Shown here piece by piece: positions 1 to 6,858 of a stretch of 8,392 nucleotides of DNA. Source of the DNA: Anaerolineae bacterium (lineage in GTDB: Bacteria > Chloroflexota > Anaerolineae > SSC4 > Amarolineaceae). Under the pieces are notes generated by a model, which did not search any database, was not told where the DNA came from, and worked only from the letters and a program-made list of their open reading frames with translations. The stretch lies in assembly GCA_013693795.1 (NCBI GenBank), contig CP059258.1, forward strand, positions 131,912 through 140,303. The letters are read 5' to 3'. The stretch's first letter is position 1, and each line of letters begins with the position of its first letter. The position numbers were made by a program, and so were the translations under genes.

Positions 1-432
1 GGGCCGTTTGCCCTCGTGCTCGGTATCCTGCCGGCCATGCTGCTGGGCGCGGTGAGCGGCCTGGTCGTCGGTCTGCTGGCCGCACCGTTCCATAAGACAC
101 TGACGGGCGGGGGCGGCGCGGTGATCGGCCTTCTGGTCGCCCTTGTGGTGGTGATCGGGGGCAATTTGCTGCTGGGGCCGGGCATGATCGAACCCAACCG
201 CCCCGAACCGGGCCGCTATTTTCCCTATCTCTTCTGGATTGCCGGTCCCAGCCTGCTCGTCCTGGTCGGCCTGCCCATCGTGGGTTGGCTCCTGCCGCGG
301 ATCTGCGGCGCTGGTTCAGGCGGTCACACGCGAGAGGAATCATCCCATGGTCGGGGAAAGCGATACCACCCAGGCCGCCCCGCCACGTCCCTGCCCAAAC
401 TGCGGCGCAATCGGGCAGGGCAGGTTCTGTAG
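1..432 (+). CDS. polytopic membrane protein, 5' end outside window
   Basis: The frame is open from the first base, so the gene is cut by the window edge; a GTG at 16 is probably internal. About 100 native-looking residues contain three hydrophobic segments, roughly residues 5-29, 39-58 and 75-98. A short extramembrane loop rich in Pro, Asn and Glu (after LLLGPGMIEP) lies between the second and third. I see no catalytic motif and do not recognise the family. After about position 300 the translation turns into Gly/Arg/His-rich sequence that overlaps the next gene by 86 bases, up to a stop at 430-432. No stop exists in any frame close to the next start codon, so the true C-terminus may be masked by an indel near 300-330. 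Same strand and overlap suggest an operon with the next gene. Function unknown. Confidence 0.55.
   Translation, partial: GPFALVLGILPAMLLGAVSGLVVGLLAAPFHKTLTGGGGAVIGLLVALVVVIGGNLLLGPGMIEPNRPEPGRYFPYLFWIAGPSLLVLVGLPIVGWLLPRICGAGSGGHTREESSHGRGKRYHPGRPATSLPKLRRNRAGQVL
333..338 (+). promoter_or_regulatory. ribosome binding site for the zinc-ribbon membrane gene
   Basis: AGAGGA lies 8 bases upstream of the ATG at 347. It decides the start: upstream codons in the same frame belong to the preceding gene's region and have no comparable SD. Confidence 0.6.
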
Positions 433-1136
433 CGCATGTGGCGCGTCGCTCAGCCAAAAGCCGGTCAATCCATATTGGCTGTTCGTCGATTCTTACTTCA
501 AGGTGGGCGAGCTGCGGCGCTATGCCGGCCTGTACTGGTACATCGTGCGTTCGCCCACCCGCGCCACCCTCGAACTGTTCGAGACTGGTACGCTGCACGA
601 CGCGCTGCGTTTCCTGGAGTACAGTGTCGGGCTGCTGATCCTGCTCTTCCTCTCTGGCTCATCATCGTGCCCGGGAGTGACCTGCTCACCGGGTTGGTCA
701 CCCGCGTATTTCGTGGTGGCGCAGTCGGTGGGTTTGCTCCTGCACTACTCCTGGGCGGCGCTCTGGGTCAAACCGCGACGCGCCTTCGCCGATTTCCTGC
801 GGCTGGCCGGCTTCTTCTACGGTTTTACCCTGCCCATCAGCGGCGCGCTACAGGGGTCAGCCTGGCCCATCGTACGCTCGGCAGCGTGCTGTTCATCGTA
901 CTGTCCGTACCCCTCCTGATCTATGCCATCCGGGTGTGGCGGCGCTACTGGGGCTGCCGGGCTGGGTCGTGTTTCTGCTGCTGTTCGGCAGCTCGCTGGT
1001 GGGCGCGCTGGTGGGGATGTTATTCCTGGTCGTACTGGTCTTCGTCGTGGGTCTGTTGCTGGGACCGCGCGTGATGGCCCCGATCGAACGTACGCCCACC
1101 ATCGACAGCCCGGCGCACACAGCCATGCCTCTTTGA
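347..1136 (+). CDS. zinc-ribbon polytopic membrane protein, frameshifted
   Basis: The protein begins with a short zinc ribbon: CPNC at residues 16-19 and CSAC at 28-31, typical of zinc_ribbon_2-type N-termini. A soluble stretch and several hydrophobic helices follow. Four frame changes are needed to read through to the TGA at 1134-1136: near 652, near 705-712, at the GGGG run 854-857, and at the GGGG run 950-953. Each is followed at once by good membrane-protein sequence (for example WLIIVPGSDLLTGLV, then VGLLLHYSWAALWV, then LGSVLFIVLSVPLLI, then WVVFLLLFGSSLVGALVG). The spliced product is about 263 residues with roughly five or six membrane spans. The layout resembles Yip1-domain or DUF3667-type zinc-ribbon membrane proteins, but I cannot assign either with certainty. 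Two of the breaks sit in G homopolymers, which suggests sequence error rather than a decayed gene. Confidence 0.68.
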
Positions 1137-1268
1137 TCCCAAAACGTAGATCTAACAAAACCCGGTTTCTGAACGACTGGCTGCGCTGTTGCCTCAAAAC
1201 CACCATCTCTGTGTGCCCTGTGTTCTGTGCGCTTGCCGCCGTGCCCCATGTGGCATTGCTGGCGCTGA

Positions 1269-1297
1269 TTGACCCCTGCTTGATCTTGTGCTATAGT
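1269..1297 (+). promoter_or_regulatory. sigma70-type promoter of the giant secreted protein gene
   Basis: A -35 box TTGACC (1269-1274) and a -10 box TATAGT (1292-1297) are separated by exactly 17 bases, matching the consensus at five of six positions in each. Transcription would start near 1304 and give a leader of about 53 bases before the ATG at 1357. Pattern-based only. Confidence 0.65.
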
Positions 1298-1343
1298 TGT
1301 ACCATGCTTGTCCCGCGAATGGTTCTTACGGCAACTGTTGCAG

Positions 1344-1349
1344 AGGAGG
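1344..1349 (+). promoter_or_regulatory. strong ribosome binding site
   Basis: AGGAGG, 7 bases before the ATG at 1357. It fixes the start of the large gene and sits directly before a signal peptide. Confidence 0.75.
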
Positions 1350-1356
1350 TGTTGCC

Positions 1357-1440
1357 ATGCGAAACTTTCGACGAGAACTGTCCCAGGCACTACTGGCCGC
1401 GCTGGCCCTGACCGCAGTCGCCACCATCGCCACAGCCAGC
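1357..1440 (+). other. signal peptide of the giant protein
   Basis: The N-terminus MRNFRREL is basic and is followed by a hydrophobic core [15 protein letters not shown] and a signal-peptidase-I-like ATA-S site near residue 27. No lipobox Cys is present at the cleavage site, so Sec (or possibly Tat-independent) secretion is the simplest reading. The first frameshift, in the C-rich stretch 1445-1455, comes just after it. Confidence 0.75.
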
Positions 1441-4400
1441 CACACCCCGCCCCCTTCCTCGACACCGCGGTCGCTGGCATCCCCGCCGGCAACTCCGACG
1501 ACGGGCACACCTACGCCTTCTGGTACACCCTGACCTGCCCCAGCCTGATCAGTAACCAACCCTGTGAATGTGACCTGAACATCAACGGCAACGACTGCAT
1601 TGCCACCACCGACAGCGATGGCAACGGCGTACTCGACCAGGCCGCCGACAGCGATGGCGACGCCATCCCCGATCTGCTCGATACCGACTTTGCCGCGCGG
1701 CGCCGGCGTGCGCGAAAGTGTGGCCCTGCGCCTGGTCGATTCGATCAACCGCTACGTCAACGATTGGGCCTTCCAAGCGCCCTGGTGGGAAGACGATGCC
1801 GGCGCACCCGTTACCGACAATCGGCCGCTGCACGTCTACGACCTGGACATCAACGGCGGCGCCGCCCTCACCCACATCAAACTCGACACGACCAACCTGC
1901 TGACGGCCGGCCCGCGCACTGGTCACCCACGAATCGTGGCACAAGATTCAGCATGGCTATTACCAGCGTAGCCGCCAGCCCACCTACGTTCACGAGGGGC
2001 AGGCCAGGAGCGTGCAGGACAAAGTCTTCGACGACCTCGACACCAGCAACCACGGCGCGTACAACAATCTCTTGGGCAACCCAACCTACACCCAACTCGA
2101 GGATCGCGACGACGACGGCGTTCCCGAATGGAATCAGGCCACGGGTCTGCGCGGCGCCGACTATGACGCCGCGCTCTGGTGGACCTACTACGCCGAACAG
2201 TTTGGCGACAACTTTCTGGCCACGGCCGGCGCGGGCATGGATGCCTGGCGCACCTTCCTCGAGCAGGCCAACGACGACTTGTACGGCCTCAGCGCACTCG
2301 ACGCGGCCATTGCGGCCGAAACGACCAGCCACGTGGATACGATGGAAGAGGCCTTCCGCGACTTTGTGATCGCCAACTACGCCAAGGAGCTGGACGTCAG
2401 CGGCATTCCCCCGCCGACCTGGACGGGCGCGACCCACAGTGGGTGTTGCAGTACCGTGACGAGACCGCCGGCCTCAACCCAACCGTCTACAACACCCCCA
2501 AATTCGACGTCGACGCCGCACTGCCCGGCAACCCGCAGCAGGGCGCCGTCAACGCACGCCGAGGACGTGGACGGCCCGACGTCGCACCCACCTGGGCGAT
2601 GCCGGCCTGGGGTGCGCGTTACTACCGTGGCGCCACCCCACAGCCTGTCCAGTGGCCGGGGTGAAGATCGAGGGCGAGGAGGGTGCGCCTGGCCTTCGCC
2701 TTCCTGGTGGTCGCGCCGGACAGCAACGGCGATGGCCGTCAGGAGGCCAGCCGGCTGGTGCGCGCCGTGGGCCAGGACTTTGCCGCCTCGGTGTGGGCCG
2801 GCGGCGGCGCCGTCGACCACGTGGCAGCCATCGTCGCCGGGCTGGACACCGGTTACGGTTACGACTACACCCTGGCGTGCAGCACGGCAACCGTCGATAT
2901 CGTCCAACCGACGACCGCCAACCCCGCCCACGTCGGCGAGCCGGAAGCAGCGGAACGTTTTCTGGTCTGGTTGGAGGTGGTCGGTCAGGCCCCTGGCCTC
3001 ACCCAGTGTGCCCGGCCTGGATTGGCAGCGTGACTTCGAGGTCTTCGTCGGGCCGTGCTGCCGGCCAATGCCGCGACCATTCTGAACGGCGGTTATGTGG
3101 GCAACACGGGGCAGTACTGGCTGGTGGTGCAGGCCCCCGCCAAACCCGGCGCACCCACCGGCGCCGAGTTCGACCTGACTGTGCGGCTGGGCGGCGCCAT
3201 CACCGCTACGGAAGTCGATGCCATCCGCTACGACGAGCTGCGCAGCGACCGGGTGCTGGTCATCGACCGTTCGGGCAGCATGGCCGGCGACAAGCTACTG
3301 GCGGCCCGGGACGCGGCCCGCTTTCACACCGAGGATCTGGTGCAGCCGACCGGCTGGGGTTGTCAGCTTCAGCGACAACGCGACCGGCGACTACCCGCCG
3401 GTCGGCCTGGCCCTCCTGCCCGACGCACAGGCCGCGGCCGTGCGCCTCGGCGCACAGACAGCTATCGAAGGATTGGCGGCCGGCGGCAACACCAGCATCG
3501 GCGATGGCCTGAGTGTGGCCCAGACCGCCTGGACGCCGTCGGCTCCGACAATGCCTGGTGGATCGTCCTGCTCTCCGATGGCATGGAGAACTCGCCCTCT
3601 TCTACGACGACGTGCGCGACCGGCTGATGACGGCGGGCACGCAGGTGCACGCGATTGCCCTGGGCGAGGGCGCACACGAGGACCTGATGCGCCGGATCGC
3701 GACCGACACCTGCGGCGCCGAACAACTCGACGTCTGTTACCATCACCTCGACGAAACGGTGCTCGACCGGCCGGCCGTCGCCCTCTCCAACCCCCTGGCC
3801 GACCTTTACACGCAGGTCGCCGAAGATATCGCCGGTCTCGACCGCCTCTGGGAACAGCAGGGCGCGGTGGCCGCCAGCACGACGATTACCGAGACGATCC
3901 CCGTGCCCGAATCGGGCGTCGCAGATGCCCTGTTTGCCTTTCACTGGAGTGGCAGCGCCGCGCTGGGCGTCGTACTGCGCGGGCGGCGCCGTGCTCGTGC
4001 CGGCCCCACCAGACGTGGTGCGCCTGTCCGACACCCTCGGCAGCCGTCACCTGGTCTGGCAGATCGCCAATCTGACGCCTGGCAACTGGACGGTCAGCCT
4101 GGTCGGGGCCGGCGCACCGGTGGCGTACGTGGCCACCCTGTCGGGCCGTCAGACCGACGGCACGCAACTGCGGGTCTTCTTCGACCAGGCGCCCGACCTG
4201 CGGCGGGCTGGCCTACCCTGCACATCGTGGCCAATTTAACCGACGATCTGGGTGGAGTGGCGGACGCGCGCTGGTAGCCGAGGTGGTCTCGGCCACGGCG
4301 CTGACCGATACGATTCCCCTGTTCGATGACGGCGCGCACGGCGATGGCACGGCCGGCGATGGCACATACGGCGGCGTCTTCACCCGCGTCAAGCAACCGG

Positions 4401-6604
4401 GCAGTTATGACCTGCGCGTGGTGGCCGATGGGATCGACAACGATGATCGCCCGTTCACGCGGATTGCACACCTCAGCTACTTCGCCGTCCCTGAGGCCAC
4501 GCCCGCCCTGTGGGACCCGGATGGTGATGGCCTGCCCAGCCGTTGGGAGGTGCGTTTTGGTCTGAACCCCAACGACCCCAACGGCATCCACGGCGCCGGC
4601 GGCGACCCCGACCAGGACCTGTTGAACAACGGGGCAGAGTTCGACGCGGGTACCGATCCGCGTGTCCGATAGTGACCGCGGCGGTGAGGCCGATGGCTCC
4701 GAGATCACGGCCGGCCGCAACCCGCGACTGCCGGCTGACGACGTTGTGCGTCCCCGCGCGAGGTGTGGGTCGAGGCGGACGACGGCCTCAACCACATCTT
4801 CTTCACCGCGGAAGCGGCCTGCGCCAGTCTACGGATCGAGCGGACCCCAATCTGGCGGCTGGTTTCGCGTTTCTGGCCAATGCCAACCCCGGCAGCGGAC
4901 TGTTCGATGATGGCGGGCTGGTCAACGGCGCCGTCTACTACTACCGGCTGCGCTGCGCTGGTGTGGGCGGCTGGCGCAGCGGCTACAGCGCCGTCGTGCA
5001 CGGCCTGCCCAAGGCCGACAGCCTCGCGCCCGAAGGTCTGGTGATCATCGACAGTGGCGCCGAACACAGCGCGGACCTCGACGTCTCGCTCAGTATCGAC
5101 GCGCCCGATGACGTCACCCACATGCAGATCGCCAACCGGCCCGACTTCCAGGGCGCGGCCTGGATCCCGCTGGCCACGTCGACCAACTGGACCCTGGCGC
5201 CGCATCCGGTGACGGGCGAGGCCTTCGTTTACGTGCGCTTCCACGATGCGGCCGGCAACGTCTCGATCATCGCCGGCGACGATATCCGTTACCAGCCGCC
5301 ATTCGAGGTGACCGTACCGGCGGCCGGCGGCGCGTTCGACAGTCCGGACCATCGTTTGCATCTGATCGTGCCGGCGGGCGCACTGCCAGCCAATACGATC
5401 TTCCGCTACACTCGCCTGGAGCGACCGGCCGACGCACCATCGCCCGGCCACGCGTACGGCGGCGCGCCAACTGACGGCGCGCCGTGCTGACAACGGCCAA
5501 CTAATCACGTCGTTTCCGATTCCTCTGCACTTGATCGTCGCCTATCGCGAGTTCAGAATGGCGCGATGGACCGATCGGTGACGAGCGCCGGCTCGATCTG
5601 TGGCGGGCCACGCCACCCACGGGCTGGCAGGCCCTGGCCACGGCCATCGATCTGGGCAACAACCGGCTGCACGCGTCCTGACGGGCCAGTGAGTTTGCCC
5701 TGTTTGGCGCGCGACCCGCTGTGTTACGACTTCGACGGCGATGGTCGTAATGGCATTAGCGACATCGAGGCCGTAACCTCCGATTGGGGCCGGCTGACCG
5801 GCTTCGACCCGCGCTACGACCTGGACCGCGACGGCGATATCGACATCTACGACATCAGCGGCATCGCCGGCGGTTGGGATAGGCTGTGCCTCGTGGTTCC
5901 TACACCCACGGCCACGCCGACATCCACGCCTACGAAGACGCCGACGCTCACACCCACCCCCACGAAGACGCCGACGCTCACACCCACCCCCACGAAGACG
6001 CCAACGCTCACACCCACGCCGACGAAGACGCCGACATTCACACCCACCCCCACGAAGACACCGACATTCACACCCACCCCACGCCAACCGCAACAGCGGT
6101 GACCGTCGTCCTGACTGCCGTGGCCGACACCTACGTCTACTCCTCGTCGCCGGCAACCAACTACGGCGGCAGCGGTGCTGTACGTGGGCAGCCAGAGCGC
6201 CAGCGTCACCGGGCGCGTTGTTCCGCTTCAACCTGGCCGGCATCCCGGCCGGCGCCACTGTACAGGACGCACGTTTCCAGGTGTACCTCGTACAGAGTAG
6301 CGCCTCGCCGCCGGTGCTGGACGTGGAGCCAAGCGTAGCGACGCGGCCTGGCAGGAGATGACCGTGACCTGGAGCAACCAACCACCCTACACCGCGGCCA
6401 ACAATGTACTCGGGGTTGGCCTGGCGGCGGCCTACTACGAGTGGAACGTCACCAGCCTGGTCCAAACGTGGGTGAACGGTGCGGCCAACCACGGACTGGC
6501 CTTGGTCAGCAAGAACGAGAGTACGATCGGCTGGCGTGGCTTTGCCAGCCGCGAGCAGCGCGCCACCCAATCCGCCGCGGCTGGTGGTCATCTACCGCCC
6601 GTAA
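1357..6604 (+). CDS. giant secreted metalloprotease-VWA-dockerin-DNRLRE multidomain protein, heavily frameshifted
   Basis: One gene of about 1,750 codons is read across three frames. The ATG at 1357 is supported by AGGAGG, a promoter and a signal peptide; the stop is TAA at 6602-6604 after a frame-2 tail ending VVIYRP. About 27 frame changes are inferred, approximately at 1450, 1697, 1910, 2410, 2650, 2680, 3000, 3050, 3357, 3540, 3595, 3982, 4210, 4260, 4660, 4755, 4843, 5460, 5579, 5674, 5689, 5715, 6080, 6175, 6215, 6335 and 6570. A further compensating pair near 2550 is possible. After each one the protein resumes as coherent domain sequence with its motifs intact. Domains are listed separately. 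The product is predicted to be exported and probably calcium-binding, acting outside the cell or on its surface as a protease/adhesin; no cell-wall anchor or C-terminal membrane helix is seen. Motif preservation favours consensus errors over pseudogenisation. The one-gene reading is an inference from continuity. Confidence 0.8.
1575..1692 (+). other. N-terminal Ca-binding DxDxDG-type repeats
   Basis: In frame 3 the sequence runs through [19 protein letters not shown] and [15 protein letters not shown]. These acidic Asp/Gly/Asn repeats resemble thrombospondin type-3 or EF-hand-like loops that bind calcium. They sit between the signal peptide and the protease domain, around conceptual residues 73-112. 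Confidence 0.6.
1700..2405 (+). other. zinc metalloprotease domain (HExxH...E, gluzincin-like)
   Basis: After a frame change near 1910 the frame-2 translation reads [20 protein letters not shown] (1928-1942) fits the HExxH zinc motif: two His ligands and the catalytic Glu. The downstream stretch [18 protein letters not shown] supplies a candidate third ligand, the Glu at 1994-1996, 22 residues after the first His. The arrangement HExxH, then an aromatic-rich stretch, then (W/V)xEGxA...xxDxVxDD matches the pattern I know from secreted putative metalloproteases of the MXAN_6640 type. The domain continues as Asp/Trp/Tyr-rich sequence ([12 protein letters not shown]) to about 2400. Substrate unknown. 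Family assignment is by motif memory only; the metalloprotease call itself is well supported. Confidence 0.7.
2405..3240 (+). other. beta-rich linker region between protease and VWA
   Basis: Spliced frames give alternating hydrophobic strands ([52 protein letters not shown]) and no catalytic motif. This resembles the all-beta segment that follows the peptidase domain in secreted multidomain proteases. Five or more frame changes fall here, so details between about 2540 and 2680 are unreliable. Not assigned to a family. Confidence 0.45.
3240..3720 (+). other. VWA domain with intact MIDAS
   Basis: The MIDAS motif is complete although it is spread over three frames. DRSGS (3265-3279) is preceded by the strand RVLVI. 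The MIDAS Thr is in [10 protein letters not shown] (Thr codon 3491-3493). The distal Asp is in LLSDGMEN (Asp codon 3577-3579). The intervening VVSFSDNA strand and the following TQVHAIALG strand fit the VWA Rossmann-like fold. Frame changes fall at the GGGG run 3356-3359, near 3540 and near 3595. Such domains bind ligands through a divalent metal ion; here adhesion or substrate recognition is likely. All metal ligands are retained. Confidence 0.85.
3720..4500 (+). other. post-VWA beta domains, including DDG..GD..AGDGTY motif
   Basis: After the VWA come beta-strand-rich segments ([27 protein letters not shown]). They are followed by [20 protein letters not shown] and [11 protein letters not shown]. 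The DDGxxGDxxAxDGxY...F...GxY signature is common in the domain after VWA in secreted proteins, sometimes called choice-of-anchor or CLCA-like C-terminal. It normally forms an Ig-like fold. Family naming is tentative. Confidence 0.55.
4510..4740 (+). other. thrombospondin-3-like Ca-binding repeats
   Basis: Frame 2, then frame 3 after about 4660, reads [45 protein letters not shown] and then [13 protein letters not shown]. This DxDxDG(L)xxxxE..xGxxP pattern is the classic bacterial TSP3-type calcium-binding repeat, used as a rigid spacer in secreted proteins. Confidence 0.7.
4755..5300 (+). other. fibronectin-III/Ig-like tandem region
   Basis: The first unit ([19 protein letters not shown] ... 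[16 protein letters not shown]) has the FN3 pattern of alternating strands with the conserved Tyr-Tyr-x-Leu strand before the domain end. A second unit ends with [15 protein letters not shown], a motif common at the end of Ig/FN3-like bacterial surface domains. The stretch from about 4845 to 5455 is one of the longest unbroken parts of the gene. Confidence 0.55.
5305..5712 (+). other. ZU5-like beta domain
   Basis: The run [20 protein letters not shown] and following ALP carries the ZU5 signature G-G-x-h-x-S-P-D-x-x-h-x-L-x-h-P-x-G-A-h. It is followed by [18 protein letters not shown] and [13 protein letters not shown], then EFALFG, the usual closing strands of this domain in bacterial surface proteins. 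Frame changes near 5460, 5579, 5674 and 5689 interrupt it. Confidence 0.55.
5715..5890 (+). other. dockerin-like EF-hand pair
   Basis: Two calcium-loop/helix units follow in one frame: [22 protein letters not shown], and then [21 protein letters not shown]. Asp residues at loop positions 1, 3 and 5 and an acidic residue at position 12 fit type-I dockerin loops. Spacing of about 25 residues between repeats is also dockerin-like. In bacteria without cellulosomes, such modules occur in non-cellulosomal surface proteins. I see no cohesin in the window. Confidence 0.68.
5896..6110 (+). other. Thr-Pro linker (TPT repeats)
   Basis: Frame 1 encodes [12 protein letters not shown] followed by five TKTPT(L/F)TPTP decapeptides and PTPTA. 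This extended Thr/Pro spacer between dockerin-like and DNRLRE domains is probably a flexible, possibly O-glycosylated stalk. Such linkers are frequent in Chloroflexota exported proteins. A frame change falls in the C-rich end near 6075-6085. Confidence 0.8.
5932..6081 (+). repeat. five tandem 30-bp repeats in the linker
   Basis: Copies start at 5932, 5962, 5992, 6022 and 6052, each beginning ACGAAGAC. The first two are identical or nearly so; copies 4 and 5 replace the Leu codon CTC by TTC. A unit of 30 keeps the frame, so expansion or contraction would lengthen or shorten the stalk by ten residues. Confidence 0.9.
6105..6604 (+). other. C-terminal DNRLRE/CBM96-like domain
   Basis: Spliced frames read [103 protein letters not shown] and [10 protein letters not shown]. 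The order (ADTYV...NYG, FRF-L, AGATV..A.....L, W-E-xVTW-NQP, V-xxVQxW--G, N-GL-L, F-SRE, PP-L-V) is the DNRLRE / disaggregatase-related (CBM96-like) pattern. Frame changes fall near 6175, 6215, 6335 and 6570. The domain is a beta-jelly-roll thought to bind polysaccharide or stabilise surface proteins. Confidence 0.78.
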
Positions 6605-6614
6605 AGCTCACGCG

Positions 6615-6686
6615 GTGGTAGTCCCAGGGGTTCGTGGAGGGGCAAGTTTTCGCGTTCGAGTGAGAAACTACCACTCTACGAACCCC
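6615..6686 (+). terminator. large hairpin after the giant gene (possible terminator)
   Basis: Bases 6627-6639 (GGGGTTCGTGGAG) pair with 6674-6686 (CTCTACGAACCCC) over 13 pairs including one G-U. An inner stem pairs 6645-6650 with 6664-6669. The stop codon is 22 bases upstream. No U-tract follows, so it is not a canonical intrinsic terminator; it may stabilise the mRNA 3' end or assist termination. A competing 8-bp pairing (6615-6622 with 6667-6674) also exists. Confidence 0.5.
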
Positions 6687-6785
6687 AAACCCCGTATCAG
6701 TAAATGATTTCCAAATGCTGATGGTGTACCATGGCCTCAAGCGGCTAACGGCAACACCGGACCGCAGGGGTGCACAGGCACTGTC

Positions 6786-6803
6786 GCACGGCCAACGCCG
6801 TGC
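6786..6803 (+). promoter_or_regulatory. hairpin in the leader of the small peptide gene
   Basis: GCACGGC, loop CAAC, GCCGTGC: a perfect 7-bp stem 55 bases before the ATG at 6859. A 9-base direct repeat GGACCGCAG occurs on both sides (6759-6767 and 6805-6813). No U-tract. Role unknown; a leader-RNA structure is possible. Confidence 0.4.
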
Positions 6804-6844
6804 AGGACCGCAGTCGTCACCCAATCATCCAATGGCCAAACCTG

Positions 6845-6849
6845 AAAGG
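6845..6849 (+). promoter_or_regulatory. ribosome binding site of the small peptide gene
   Basis: AAGGA within AAAGGA, 9 bases before ATG 6859. It favours 6859 over the in-frame ATG at 6865 (15 bases away) and over the upstream ATG at 6832. Confidence 0.55.
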
Positions 6850-6858
6850 AACCCAGCC

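Larger units (their letters stand above)
1137..1356 (+). other. intergenic region with promoter
   Basis: This 220-base gap has lower GC than its flanks and short, poor ORFs. It holds the promoter at 1269-1297 and the SD at 1344-1349. I see no convincing terminator for the upstream gene. Confidence 0.6.

Noticed and set aside
1..1136. A single fused gene covering both left-hand membrane proteins
   Set aside because: The AGAGGA-8-ATG signal at 347 and the zinc ribbon beginning right after it mark a normal N-terminus. Fusion cannot be fully excluded because no stop lies just upstream.
1137..1356. Riboswitch upstream of the giant gene
   Set aside because: The predicted leader is only about 53 bases and shows no strong helices or known conserved core.
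5932..6081. Possible CRISPR array
   Set aside because: The 30-bp units are directly adjacent with no unique spacers and encode a regular Thr-Pro peptide.
5886..6338. Frame-3 ORF with His/Asp/Glu decapeptide repeats that looks like a metal-binding protein
   Set aside because: It is the off-frame reading of the five 30-bp repeats that encode the TPT linker. Frame 1 connects directly to the dockerin-like domain and is the sensible reading. Only the part after about 6080 is real in frame 3.
5542..6591. Minus-strand ORF with Cys/Arg/Gly repeats, and another (5847-6209) with Gly-Val repeats
   Set aside because: Both are antisense translations of the Thr-Pro repeat tract and the DNRLRE region. They have low complexity and no start signals.
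6615..6686. Terminal inverted repeat of an insertion sequence
   Set aside because: The inverted arms are only about 34 bases apart with no transposase between or around them. A transcript hairpin explains them better.
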